From NCBI GenBank assembly GCA_030267965.1, contig BRYA01000626.1, forward strand, positions 1 through 54,201: a DNA stretch of 54,201 nt. Direction: 5' to 3'. Below, piece by piece: positions 42,392 through 52,786 of the stretch. The notes beneath the pieces are model-generated. The model searched no databases and was not told the DNA's origin. It saw only the letters and a program-made list of their open reading frames with translations. The stretch is from Triparma columacea. Taxonomy: Eukaryota > Sar > Bolidophyceae > Parmales > Triparmaceae. The first letter of the stretch is position 1. Every line of letters starts with the position of its first letter. A program made the position numbers and the translations under genes.

Positions 42392-45300
42392 CTACTCCTC
42401 CTCCTCTTCTGGATCAGAGTCGGACTGGCACTGTGCGCATGTCCACTTGTCGACCTCGACCCCCGCATCCTTCTTCCAACCTCTCCCAGTCACCCGATTT
42501 CCACCACAAAGATATTGCATGCAGTTTCGATGGTTGTGGAAGGTTTTAGGGCATCCGGTGCAACCACCCTCATTCACACGATTTTCATCTTCGTCCTGCT
42601 CGTAGCCGCAAATGGAGCAGAATTCCTCGACCTCTTTCTGGAGGCCATGCTTCCTAGTACCCTTTTCGAGGTCGAAGGCATTTGCCTCGTTCTCGCCGAG
42701 CACGGATTTGTGCTTTGTCAATTCATCCTCCAGGTTAATTTCTCCCCAAGCGGGGCTGGTAATGGGCATAGGAGTCGTTTCTGGCCTCTTAGTCGCCAAC
42801 CTGTTGAGCGACTCGCTCGCCAACCTGTTGAGCGACTCGCGAACACCTTCATGCTGGTTATCGGTCATATTCTTCCACAGTTCATTGTTCAGGTCTGTGG
42901 TGATCTCGATCTCGGTGAAACCTCCACCAACCATCATTAGCATTGCGAGATGGAAGCAGAAAGAAGGGAAGTAAGCGGCAGCCCGCTCAGCGTTGCTTCC
43001 TTCAACTCGGACGTGGTTATCTATTTGGCAGTTGCACTTTGCAACTTTGAGGTCGCTGAGGAGAGGTGAGTTTGTCAGCCATGACGTCTTCTTCTTGAAG
43101 GGGGCTCCGTAGGCACAGCAATCGAAGTTGTACTTTTTGACCGCTTTGTGTTCGGCAATGGTCTTCATTTGGGGAGTATCCCAGATGAAGGTAGACGTGC
43201 CGTTCTCAAGGGAGAAAGCCACTTCTGGGTAGTGCTGTTGCAATTGGTTTACGATGTTGCTGAAAATCTGCATCTGGAAATTTGCGGCCCTCTCCTTGAG
43301 CGCTAGATCATTTTTCTGTACCTTGTTGGACTTCTTCTTCGCTTTCTTCTGATGTATCCCCATCGGGTGCGTCTCTTCCCGGGTCATGCCGTTAGCAAGG
43401 TTGAGTCTTGTCCAGTAGCGGCACGGCTGCCCAAAGTGCACGTAAGAGACGTTTAAGTCCCTTATCTTATCCATGATTTCTTTAGTGTAGCAGCGTTTAT
43501 ATCGTTCGTCCCAATTCACATAATCGTCTACATTGAGATTCATGTCCATTACATATACCTTGGCGCCCAGCTTCCTAAAATACGTGGCTAATGTACACGT
43601 CCCGGCATATATTTCCAGGAATATAAATTCCTTCTTGTTCAGCGAAGGGACAGCGAAGGGGAGCGGGAGAATGCTCTCTATAACGTCACTAGTTGATATT
43701 GATGTTGTTGTACCTAACAATTTTCCTTTATCATCCAAGACGTAAACATGAAATTGAGCGACACGCTTTCCCTTGAAATGGAGCGCGTGATCATTATCAG
43801 AGGTACTTTCGGGTTCAGTACATTCGCAACCCGCAACCTTTCTGTTGTCGCTGAGTTCGACATTCTGGAATGGCGCTAACCAACTTGCCCCCATGTCCAT
43901 CGATTGTCGCTCTGACACTATGATGTCTTCGACATCGTAGTAGCCACCATAATCTTTCCCCCCCTCTTCACCCGTTAGATACTTTATCTGAACATATGGC
44001 TTTTCAGTCCAATCTTCGGATTCATCCCCCCCAACATGTATATAATCGCCGGCAAGACCTATCTTAACAATTTTGACATCCCACACTCTTACTTCCTTCC
44101 CCTCTCCTTCCGGTTCAATGGAGAAAACGAATTCAGCGCCCTCTTCAAATTTGATATTTGAATATCCCTCGCCACTTGCCAACGGAATGTACGGGGGAAG
44201 GTCTAGTAGAGGAGTGTGTGATAACACATTCTTATCTTTAACGTCGCACATGAATTGTTTGAAAGATATCTTCTGTGACACACAAGACGAAATTCTGCAA
44301 TTGCGTAGTCGTACATCCCGCTTCTGATTCCAGCTAGGAGCGAAGCAAGGAGCAACGGGGAGTTAGTTTGAAGTGAACACCATCGGGCACCTTGAGAAGT
44401 GTTGGGCTCATTTCCTACTCACTCTTCGAATGATCTCCTTACATCCAGAAGCGTCAAGTTGAGGGAGAGCTTAGCGTTATCCTTATCCCACTCAGGAGTC
44501 ACTCTAACTTTCGCTGAGACTTGTTCCTTATTTCTCATTGTGGCTCTTTCTTTTTCGTCGACCAAGCGACAAAATATTTGTCCTCGGCCGACAGTATGTA
44601 TGTCAGCCCCCATTCTGTATGAAGTTTCGAATAAACGTTTCCACCTTCTGTCGTCGTTGTCATCGCCGTTGTCATCGTCATCGCTGTAAAAGGTTACGAA
44701 TGTCTCCTTCTGCCTATCATCGTTTTCTTCATTTTGCTCTTCCTCTTCCTCCACCCTTTCGCATGGGGCCCTCGCTTTCTGCTGTTTTCCCCGACCTTTG
44801 GGTGCAGATATATTGCTTGGGGTCTGCGATAGGCGAAGCGTTGAGGAGGTCGGAACAAGATTTAGACGTTTAAGTGCATAGGAGTACGAGGGCCTCACGA
44901 CATACGAGGACTTCACGACATAGCAACCCCATCCTCACCTTCCTCTCCAATGGCCTTTCCTCGTTCTGGGGTGTCACCACGCCTTTCTTCTGTTTCTTCT
45001 TTACACTCCTTTTTTCACTTCCCTGTCCTGGGCGCTTGGAGTTGCAGATGCGCTTATTGCAGCACTGCTTCCTAACCCCGGGACCCCCGAACTTAATCTT
45101 GTCCTTGCAAGCCTTACAATTGCCGCAGTCGTCGGCGTTGCACCATGCGCATTTCCCGCAGCGGGACATCCTTGTGCCGCCGTGCCCACTGCCCCTCCTC
45201 TTCATTCCTTCCGTCTTTTTTACAGGTGTTTCGCTATCATCCTGAAAGCTATACGTCAACTCCATTGATTGGGACTTCTCAAAGAGCCCACTGGCGATCA

Positions 45301-46732
45301 AATCATCGAGATCCGTATATTGGATTTTATTCCTTTCCCTTTTTTCTTTCTTAAGTTGGTAATTCTTGACCGGTTCCCAACTTCAAAGAGTGAGGGAAGC
45401 GAGCAGTGTTAATGGGTTTTGCGTTTGTGGGTCAAAGGAATATATTCTATTGCATATCGCGACAAGGGGGGTTGATGCCTTCGCTTTGCTACACCATTAG
45501 CTCCTCTACTGCAACATCGTTCTCACCTCGTTGGAGTTCCTACATCATCCCATTCAATTAGAATCTCAGAAAGCTCTCTGTCAACGTTAAGTACTTTACC
45601 GCAATTGGGCCCTTTTATGAGGGTTACGCTATCGTCGATATTGATTTGCGTCCCATCCTTTTTGAAGATGTGTGTCTCAAGCTGCTGTTCAGGTTCACCA
45701 GAAGGCTGGCCGTTCAGGGTTTCGCTGAGACTAGTCACGGCCTCCTCAGTGCCAAACCGAGCGGTAGTCTCAACCTGGTGAGTTTGGAAGGAATCTACGA
45801 AGGACTCCCCTGACACATCCCTTTCGTCCATATAATCACTCCCATCAAGCCCACCCAACTCCCCCATTGATTTATCCTCCCCATCTTCCATCATCTCGTG
45901 AGATGTGAAAGAAGAATTTTCGCTAATGTCTGTAATGATAGTGGTGGACGCTCCGGTATCGCCAAGGAAGTTGTTGTCCGACACAGAAGACGTGTCAAGA
46001 ATGGGTGAATTCGAAGGGTCAGTGACGCCGGTGGTATTGAGGAACGACCCGTCGGTGCTGGTGGTAATATAGGCGAAGGTGGAGGGCTCGGCAGGCGACT
46101 GGGGGGCCATGGGGGAGTTCATTGAGACATCGTTCATGTTGTCGTAGCTCCTGGTCTCATCCGCGTCGCTTGGGGCAAGGGAGGGGAGGGAGATTACTTT
46201 GAAGCTGCAGGTGGGCTACGTGAAGGGTCAGCTACGATGCGTGTTATGGGGGGGAACCTCTCCGTGAGCTCTTCAAACGGTGGCCCCTTCTCACCTTTTC
46301 CCCATTAGTCTGCCTGTACCCATCCACGATGACAGTGTCCCCCACGTGTACTCTCACGAGCTTGCCCCTCTCTAATTTGACCGGTTTGTTAATCCCCTTC
46401 TTTGACTCGCTCCCTTCCTCGTCATCCCTCCCCCCCCTAACAAAGAGGTCGTACTTGATCCCCAGCACCTCCACGGTGCACACATCATTCTCATCCACCT
46501 CGAACTTTGAGTGCTCCCTGCTGATCCCGTCCAGTGAAGAGTCCACGTAGATCATGGGCGTTGTGGTAGCCTCGTCGTCGTCCTTCTCCCCCTCCTTTTC
46601 TTTGCCACCGCCAAGGTACAAAGCCAGAAACTTCTCTATTGAGCGGGTATCGACAGGAGCAGAGCGCCCCAAGGTCAAAGAAGCTGATATCTGGGTTATA
46701 ATATTTTCGGTTGATAAAAGGCCGTAAGGCAT
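42392..46732 (-). CDS. FHA - CXXC - cytosine-methyltransferase-like - PHD chromatin protein
   Basis: Five exons (46732-46295, 46215-45527, 45380-44939, 44823-44423, 44333-42392) agree in phase and give 1,303 aa. Residues 1-~160 form an FHA domain (LTLGR, ISREHSKFEV, GDTVIVDGY) whose last strand FKVIS is supplied by exon 2; FHA reads phosphothreonine. A Ser/Thr/acidic linker follows, then an SH3-like Tudor/chromo-type stretch (SVTLIKGPNCGKVLNVD..ILIEW, ~350-375). A CXXC finger at ~450-497 (CGKCAWCNADDCGNCKAC, KFGGPGVRKQCC) typically binds unmethylated CpG. The catalytic region has motif I FLEIYAGTCTL (~895), motif IV GQPCRYW (Pro-Cys ~960) and ENG (~1033) for motif VI. A PHD-like finger (CSICGYE..CTGCPKTFHNHRNC..WTCAQC) ends the protein. 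Exon 1 could be a separate short FHA gene, but the phase-0 join favours fusion. Confidence 0.75.
42793..42840. repeat. 24-bp tandem duplication inside the methyltransferase-like gene
   Basis: Two identical 24-bp units (42793-42816 and 42817-42840) encode a doubled SLNRLASE-type octapeptide between the methyltransferase-like and PHD domains. The reading frame is kept. Confidence 0.9.
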
Positions 46733-47148
46733 GGTGTTGAATTAGTTAATTGGAATCGTGTAAGAAAATCGGAGGGATTTTGACTTCTTCTTTTCAGCTG
46801 ATTTGAACGATTTGAATGGTTTGATCGTCTGTAGTTTGGTTTCTTGAATTGTTGTGCTGGTATTGAGGATGTGAAAGGCTTTGTGTTTAGATTGTGGGAG
46901 TGTGTATAAAATGTGGAGGGATCTGAAACAGGCCTTTGGCCAACCTGGGTCTATTTTCTGTTAAAACTAGTTTTTGTTTTGGACATTTTCGTTCTACCTA
47001 CGACTACACGCAGCCTGTACCGGGGGGAATATATCGGAATCGGATAAAAACTGGGTAACCGAAAGGTTGGGTTAGAAATAGGAATTCCTCATCTAGATTC
47101 TTCTAGCGATTTCAAGTGTGCCCCCGGTGGTGTTGATGGGAATGATAT
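46733..47148. promoter_or_regulatory. 5' region of the FHA-CXXC gene
   Basis: T/G-rich sequence on the + strand with short direct repeats of TTTGAACG/TTTGAATG and TATAAAATG. No coding signature. The likely promoter of the minus-strand chromatin gene. Confidence 0.4.
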
Positions 47149-47345
47149 CTAACTCCAATCTCCCCCACGTGCAGGTTCGACCTGCGCCTGACGTTCAACC
47201 TGCGCCTGACGTTCAACCTGCGCCTGACGTTCAACCTGCGCCTGCTCCCAGGCCCTTAGTCCCTTGGGGTATGCCTTCTTAGCTCTCTTGTAGCACCCCA
47301 CAGCTTTGTGGCAGCACTTAGCAGCAATCTTCCCGTTCCCCCCAT
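47149..47345 (-). other. Exon-like fragment with QAQVER hexapeptide repeat
   Basis: This minus-strand frame reads GKIAAKCCHKAVGCYKRAKKAYPKGLRAWE in three short stretches, then four copies of a six-residue unit close to QAQVER, then EPARGGDWS-stop. The frame is closed upstream by a stop overlapped by a possible AAG acceptor, and I find no upstream exon. The same DNA is also open on the + strand (repeated APDVQP). A gene relic, or the last exon of an unplaced gene. Confidence 0.35.
47175..47246. repeat. 18-bp tandem repeat, 4 copies
   Basis: Four consecutive units near GTTCAACCTGCGCCTGAC; the first has GTTCGACC and the last ends CTGCT. The length is a multiple of three, so frames on either strand stay open. 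Confidence 0.95.
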
Positions 47346-47346
47346 C

Positions 47347-47790
47347 TTAAGGCTTTTATTCACGGCGAGGACCATCTTGTAAGGGGCGTTGATTCAGGGC
47401 TGGGTGGACGAGGACGACGAAGGCTTCAAGAGGCCGTGGGACAAGAAGGCTACTTGAAGCTCCCGCCCCCTTCAGCCTCCAGAGGAAGCTAAATAATATA
47501 TTATATTGTCACGAACAAAACACGAAGCTCATTTGGATTTGATTGCAAAGCTCAGTGGATAACCCACCCGTAAGAAAGCTCTCGATAGATCGGCTACAAT
47601 TTGGCAAAGAAACGGGTGTTTCCCACTTTTTAACTCTTTCCCTCTTTCCCTCCCTCTCTCTCTCTTTCTTTTTCTCTTTCTCTCTCACTCATCAGTTCCA
47701 AAAACGAAGGGTCTCAACGTCTTGTTCGTTCTCCTTCTATACGTCCTTCCCCTCCCCTCCTCTTTCAAAGTTCCTCCCTATCCCCTTCTC
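47347..47790. other. Spacer 3' of GMP synthase
   Basis: Near 47,400-47,456 a + strand stretch reads WVDEDDEGFKRPWDKKAT-stop after a GATTCAG acceptor, which may be an exon remnant. Pyrimidine-rich CTCTTTC repeats follow at 47,635-47,695. No complete gene seen. Confidence 0.35.
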
Positions 47791-49407
47791 TCACTCCCAC
47801 TCCACGGTGGCGGGTGGTTTGCTCGATATATCGTAAGCGACTCGATTAATGCCCCTAACTTCATTGATGATCCTGTTGCTGATCCTCTCCATAAGATCAT
47901 ACGGCATCCTGTAAAACTCCGCCGTCATAAAGTCCGTAGTAGTAACGCACCTAACGCTAGCGACGTTCTCGTATGTGCGACCGTCGCCCATTACGCCGAC
48001 GGATTTAACGGGCAACAGGACGACGAAGGCTTGGGCGATGTCTCGGTAAACGCCAGCACTCCAGAGCTCCTGGATTAGGATGTCGTCGGCCTCTTGGAGG
48101 ATTGATACTCTCTCCTCGGTTACCTCACCAAGTACGCGAATGGCGAGGCCGGGGCCGGGGAAGGGGTGACGCCATACTGAAGGTTCGTCGATGCCAAGTG
48201 CCATCCCCAGTTCCCTGACCTCATCCTTGAATAGTTCCCTTAGTGGTTCGATAAGTTTGAGTTTCATGGACGCCGGTAGTCCCCCTACATTATGGTGGGT
48301 CTTGATGGTAGCTGAGGGCCCCTTGTACGAGATGGACTCGATGACGTCGGGGTAGAGGGTTCCTTGGAGGAGGAAGTCACACTTGCCCTCCTCTTCGATA
48401 ATCTTGTTGGCCTCCTCCTGGAATATGTCGATGAACATACCCCCGATTATCTTCCTCTTCTTCTCCGGTTCCGTGACGCCCTTGAGTTTCTCGAGGAACC
48501 TCCCGCTCGCGTCGTTGCACCTAAGGTTGATCCCGCAGTCCTCCCTAAGTCTCTTGAGTACCTTGACAGCTTCGTCCTTCCTAAGGCACCCGTTGTCGAC
48601 CAGGATGGCGTGGAACCTGCTCCCGATGGCTCGGTTCATGAGGACCGCCGCAACTGTCGAGTCGACCCCCCCGCTCACGGCACCGATGACGTGGCCCTCG
48701 GGACCGACCTGGAGGCGGACGGACTGGATGAACTCCTCGGCGTAGTCGGTCATAACCCAGTCGGTAGGGGACTGGCATACCTTCACCACGAAGTTAGAGA
48801 GGATCGTAGGTCCCATGGGCGAGTGCGTGACCTCCGGGTGGAACTGCAGTCCCCACATGCGCGTCTTTAAGTTCTGTATGGCTACGAACTCCGCGTTCTC
48901 CGTGCTCCCGCACTTTGTGAATCCCTCCGGCACCGCGTGGAGCTTGTCCCCGTGGGACATCCACATGATGAACTCTTCGGGGAGACCCTCGAAGAGCAGC
49001 ATGTCCTCCCCGTCCTTGGCGTGGCTCTTGACGGTGGCCTTCCCGTACTCCCTCTCCTGACCTGGGGCGACCTTGCCGCCGTAGACGTAGGCGAGCTCCT
49101 GCATGCCGTAGCAGATCCCTAGGACGGGGATGGAGCGCTCGTTGATGAGGTCCCAGACACCCTGGCTGACGTGGGGGGCACCCTCCTCGTAGACGGAGTT
49201 GGGACCACCGGAGAGGATGATACCGGTTATCTTGTGGGCGGCTAACTCTTGGGCTTCGACGAGACAGGAGTACAGCTCGCAGTACACCTTCATCTCGCGG
49301 ACCCTCCTTGCAATTAGGTGACTGTACTGAGATCCAAAGTCTAGGATGGCTATCTGGGGTCTGTCCAGGTTTCCTAGCTGGGCTGATTGTTTGAGGTATT
49401 CTGACAT
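47791..49407 (-). CDS. GMPS: GMP synthase (glutamine-hydrolysing)
   Basis: Single exon, 538 aa. It converts XMP to GMP with ATP and glutamine, the last step of de novo guanine nucleotide synthesis, in the cytosol. The class I glutamine amidotransferase domain begins IAILDFGSQYSHLIARRVRE. It has the nucleophile loop GICYGMQ (Cys ~98), and His/Glu in LQFHPEVTHS. The ATP-pyrophosphatase domain has the P-loop VSGGVDSTVAA, LLQGTLYPDVIES, and HHNVGG for XMP. The dimerisation domain has HPFPGPGLAIRVLGEVT and ends in the usual KPPATVEWE. Length and motif order are standard for the two-domain enzyme. No intron, unlike most neighbours. Confidence 0.98.
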   Translation of the reverse strand: MSEYLKQSAQLGNLDRPQIAILDFGSQYSHLIARRVREMKVYCELYSCLVEAQELAAHKITGIILSGGPNSVYEEGAPHVSQGVWDLINERSIPVLGICYGMQELAYVYGGKVAPGQEREYGKATVKSHAKDGEDMLLFEGLPEEFIMWMSHGDKLHAVPEGFTKCGSTENAEFVAIQNLKTRMWGLQFHPEVTHSPMGPTILSNFVVKVCQSPTDWVMTDYAEEFIQSVRLQVGPEGHVIGAVSGGVDSTVAAVLMNRAIGSRFHAILVDNGCLRKDEAVKVLKRLREDCGINLRCNDASGRFLEKLKGVTEPEKKRKIIGGMFIDIFQEEANKIIEEEGKCDFLLQGTLYPDVIESISYKGPSATIKTHHNVGGLPASMKLKLIEPLRELFKDEVRELGMALGIDEPSVWRHPFPGPGLAIRVLGEVTEERVSILQEADDILIQELWSAGVYRDIAQAFVVLLPVKSVGVMGDGRTYENVASVRCVTTTDFMTAEFYRMPYDLMERISNRIINEVRGINRVAYDISSKPPATVEWE

Positions 49408-50119
49408 GATGGTTCTTGTTTCTTAATATATATAGATTAGTGTGTGTATGGGTGTATGGGTATATATATGTACGTGTAGGGGTTTTTCTGTGGGTGTGAT
49501 GGGGAGTAGAGTGTTGGGATGTGTGAGAAGTGAAATGGATGAGAATGTGTATGTATATGTGTGTGTAGGGGTGTGTGTAGGGGTGTGTGTATGTGTGTTA
49601 GGGTTCTCAAGGCCGCTGCCCTCAGCAGCCACTCTTGTGTGTCTTCCATGCCCATCAGTAGATCATCAGCAGATCTCTCATAAGACTTTCGACGCCATGG
49701 TGCCAGCGCTCAATATGTGGATATTTGCACAATATACACGAATATACTCCTTAAATACACAACATACGCAATACATATTCAATACATCTAGTGTGTATCC
49801 AATATATATACACATACAAGCACATATTAGGTCCAAAATGAGGCTCCAATGATTTGGCCCATGGACGATGAAATTTGTGGCACATGCTCTATTTTCAACT
49901 GCTTGGGAGCATTTATAACAACAACACTACACATCACATTTACACCAAATACTATCATATACATACGCCGTTTTAAGCCTGAAAACGCCTCAACAAGAGA
50001 GAAATCAAGCACACTAACCTTGATGGCTTTTTGCACTTTTGTCACACTTTGTGATGGCCTTGATGGCATTTGTGAACTTGCTTTCGCAGGAAGGAAAAGG
50101 GAGGATTTGGTCGTGCATC
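49408..50119. other. Spacer with GT-rich microsatellite
   Basis: 49,439-49,602 is a degenerate GTGTGTATGG/GTGTAGGG array, directly upstream of the GMP synthase start and likely part of its promoter. The rest to 50,119 is AT-rich with TATATA/CATATAC tracts and repeated ACACAATA-type motifs. I see no gene. Confidence 0.5.
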
Positions 50120-50207
50120 TCACGCTAATCGCTAGAAAATAAGCAATTTGATGTACATAGAATTCTGAAAAATTGCTTATAGCCGCCGCATTACTGTGTT
50201 GTTTCCT

Positions 50208-51362
50208 TCACTTCTTCTTCCCCCTACTATTCTTGCCCTTTTTCCCCTTCTTGCCATTCTTCCCCGTCCCAACTGCTCCTTCCGCTACACCCACATCCGC
50301 TCCTCCCGCCACCACTCCCTTCCCAGTCTTGGATCTTTTCTTGACCATAGCCTCGCTCTCCCCCCTTTCATTAAGCGGTCCCGTGCATAGCACCTTGTGC
50401 TTCTTCCAGTGTTTGACCTGACAATCCTTCGAGCAGTAGGCGACGTTGCGACAGGGACACATTAGGAGCTTGGGGCGGGACGCGGCTGTTAGAGCCTCGC
50501 AAATGTAACAGCAGAAGGGACGGCCTTGAAGGTAATGTTTCGTGATGTTGGCGATTGTAGGATCTCGTCGTGAAGGATGGAACATATTGAATTTGTCTCG
50601 AACTACGTCAGAATCGGGCTTTCCGAGATGAAGAAAAGTTGTGAACATCTTTATTGCGACATCTCTACTAAGCCTAGGGTGTTCTCCTTTGCACGCGTAG
50701 AGGCAATGAAAATAACAATTATCCACGTCGTTGGTGGTTGGAATAGCACCGCGCGTCAGAAGCAGCCTGCATATGTCGTATGCTCCATGATTGACAGTAA
50801 AAGTAAGTGGTGAAAGAACATCTCCATCAGGGGTAACCACTATCTTGTTCACATTTGCTCCATGATCGAGAAGTGCTATGGCCTGATCAATGTGTCCCCT
50901 TTCAGTAGCAAGCATCAAAAGGTTGTTGTAAAAGCTTTCCTCCACCCCTTCGACTTCGAATCGTGGGTCCATGTTAGGGTCAAGTCCATGTTCTAAGAGC
51001 AATCTCAAGATTGTTGAATTGTCACTATTCCTAATTGTTGTGTGTGCTGCAAAGTACATGGCTTTCTTGTTGTCGAAGCCGGCCTCAAAGGTAAGCTTGA
51101 CCATCTCAACATTATAAAGTTGAGAGGCTATTGTGAGGACTGAAACTACCTTCCATTTCTGATCAACAAGCTCTGTACAAACGCCTAACAAAACCTCAGG
51201 ACCATGTTCCTTGGCATAACCCTTGACGCGATCCCAGTCTTGTTCAGCAGCCCACTTCAAGCACAACTGCTGACCGCCTGTCAAATCGTCCCAACTATGT
51301 ACAGCCACATTTGTGGTCTTTGATGAATTGTGTGACGATTGTACCTCTGATTGCGATTCCAT
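50208..51362 (-). CDS. Ankyrin-MYND protein, copy 3
   Basis: Single exon. The Met at 51362 (MESQSEVQSSHNSSKTTN) is preferred to the in-frame one 18 bp upstream because it aligns with the three paralogues; 384 aa. The ankyrin helices and MYND finger are conserved (CYIC..CPC..CSKDC..H..C). Here the usual AKERDK between MYND ligands is ASRPK, a local block replacement. Its tail (VGTGKNGKKGKKGKNSRGKKK) differs from the others. It starts the second tandem pair, 29 kb from the first and in the same orientation. Confidence 0.9.
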   Translation of the reverse strand: MESQSEVQSSHNSSKTTNVAVHSWDDLTGGQQLCLKWAAEQDWDRVKGYAKEHGPEVLLGVCTELVDQKWKVVSVLTIASQLYNVEMVKLTFEAGFDNKKAMYFAAHTTIRNSDNSTILRLLLEHGLDPNMDPRFEVEGVEESFYNNLLMLATERGHIDQAIALLDHGANVNKIVVTPDGDVLSPLTFTVNHGAYDICRLLLTRGAIPTTNDVDNCYFHCLYACKGEHPRLSRDVAIKMFTTFLHLGKPDSDVVRDKFNMFHPSRRDPTIANITKHYLQGRPFCCYICEALTAASRPKLLMCPCRNVAYCSKDCQVKHWKKHKVLCTGPLNERGESEAMVKKRSKTGKGVVAGGADVGVAEGAVGTGKNGKKGKKGKNSRGKKK

Positions 51363-51658
51363 TTTTAGCGAACCTACCACAAGTGTAAGTTTATAGCGGC
51401 AAATTACGACGTGAAAGCGATAAACAAAGCCTTGAAGCTACTCCACGAAGGCAGAAGTGTCGTGTAGATGCTAATATTGGAGTCAACCTCTGAGAAAGTT
51501 TCTTCTTGGAAGCTTGGAAGCTTGGAAGCAGGAGGGGACAAAATTAGTTGGAGAAATATGAAATTGTTCATTCTCACGCTAATCGCAATAAAAAATAAGC
51601 GATTTGATGTACATAGAATTCTGAAAAATTGCTTATAGCCGCCGCATTACTGTTTCGT

Positions 51659-52786
51659 TCACTTCTTCTTCTTGCCCTTCTTGCCATTCTTCTTCGTCGC
51701 AGCTGCTCCTTCCGCTACACCCACATCCACTCCTCCCGCCACCACTCCCTTCCCAGTCTTGGATCTTTTCTTAACCATAGCCTCGCTCTCCCCCCTTTCG
51801 TTCAGCGGTCCCGTGCATAGCACCTTGTGCTTCTTCCAGTGCTTGACCTGACAATCCTTCGAGCAGTAGGCGACATTGCGACAGGGACACATTAGGAGCT
51901 TGTCACGCTCCTTGGCAGTAAGAGCCTCGCAAATGAAGCAGCAGAAGGGACGGCCTTGAAGGTAATGTTTCGTGATGTTGGTGATTGTAGGATCTCGTAC
52001 GGAAGGATTGCATGAATCGAATTTGTCTCGAACTACGTCAGAATCGGGCTTTCCGAGATGAAGGAATGTTGTGAACATCTTTATTACGACATCTCTACTA
52101 AGCTTAGGGTATTCTCCTTTGCACGCTATGAGGCAGCAACTAAACACATTATCCACGTCGCTGGTGGTTGGAATAGCACCGCGTGTGAGAAACAGCCTGA
52201 ATATGTCATGTGCTCCATTACAGAGAGTCCATGAAAGTGGCGAAACTACAACTCCATTAGGGTCAACCACTGCCTTGTTCACATTTGCTCCATGATCAAG
52301 AAGTGCTATGGCCTGATCAATGTGTCCCACAGTAGCAGTAGCCAACAAAAGGTTGGAAGAGTGTTCCACCACCCCTTCGACTCGTGGGTCCATGTTAGGG
52401 TCAAGTCCATGTTCTAAGAGCAATCTCAAGATTGTTGAATTGTCACTATCACTCCTTATTGATGTACTTGCGGCAAAGTACATGGCTTCCTTGTGGTCGA
52501 AGCCGGCGTCTAAGGTAAGCTTGACCATCTCAACATTTTCGTGAATAGACGCTTTTGTGAGGACTGAAGCTACCTCCCATTTCTCATCAACAACTCCTGA
52601 ATAAACGCATAACAAAACCTCAGGACCATGTTCAATGGCATACCCCTTGATGCGATCCCAGTCTTGGTCATTAGCCCAGTCCAGGCACAACTGCTGACCT
52701 TCTGTCAAATCGTCCCAACTATGCACTGCCACATTTGTGGTCTGTGATGAATTGTGTGTCGATTGTACCTCTGATTCTGAAGCCAT
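51659..52786 (-). CDS. Ankyrin-MYND protein, copy 4
   Basis: Single exon, 375 aa, starting MASESEVQSTHNSSQTTN. It shares ankyrin helices (VEMVKLTLDAGFDHKEAM, TILRLLLEHGLDPNMD, IDQAIALLDHGANVNKAV) and the complete MYND ligand set with copies 1-3. It has a one-residue insertion (SIRSDSDNST) and a shortened Lys tail (KKNGKKGKKKK). Its 5' and 3' flanks resemble those of copies 1-3. Spacing to copy 3 is 1.42 kb, equal to the spacing of copies 1 and 2, as expected if a two-gene unit was duplicated. Confidence 0.9.
   Translation of the reverse strand: MASESEVQSTHNSSQTTNVAVHSWDDLTEGQQLCLDWANDQDWDRIKGYAIEHGPEVLLCVYSGVVDEKWEVASVLTKASIHENVEMVKLTLDAGFDHKEAMYFAASTSIRSDSDNSTILRLLLEHGLDPNMDPRVEGVVEHSSNLLLATATVGHIDQAIALLDHGANVNKAVVDPNGVVVSPLSWTLCNGAHDIFRLFLTRGAIPTTSDVDNVFSCCLIACKGEYPKLSRDVVIKMFTTFLHLGKPDSDVVRDKFDSCNPSVRDPTITNITKHYLQGRPFCCFICEALTAKERDKLLMCPCRNVAYCSKDCQVKHWKKHKVLCTGPLNERGESEAMVKKRSKTGKGVVAGGVDVGVAEGAAATKKNGKKGKKKK

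Noticed and set aside
47174..47188. GCAGGTTCGACCTGC resembles a tRNA T-arm
   Set aside because: The loop is too short, no acceptor, D or anticodon arms surround it, and it belongs to an 18-bp tandem repeat.
49827..50123. Minus-strand 98-codon ORF between GMP synthase and ankyrin-MYND copy 3
   Set aside because: Composition and peptide look random, splice sites are weak, and two frames look equally protein-like over only ~60 nt.
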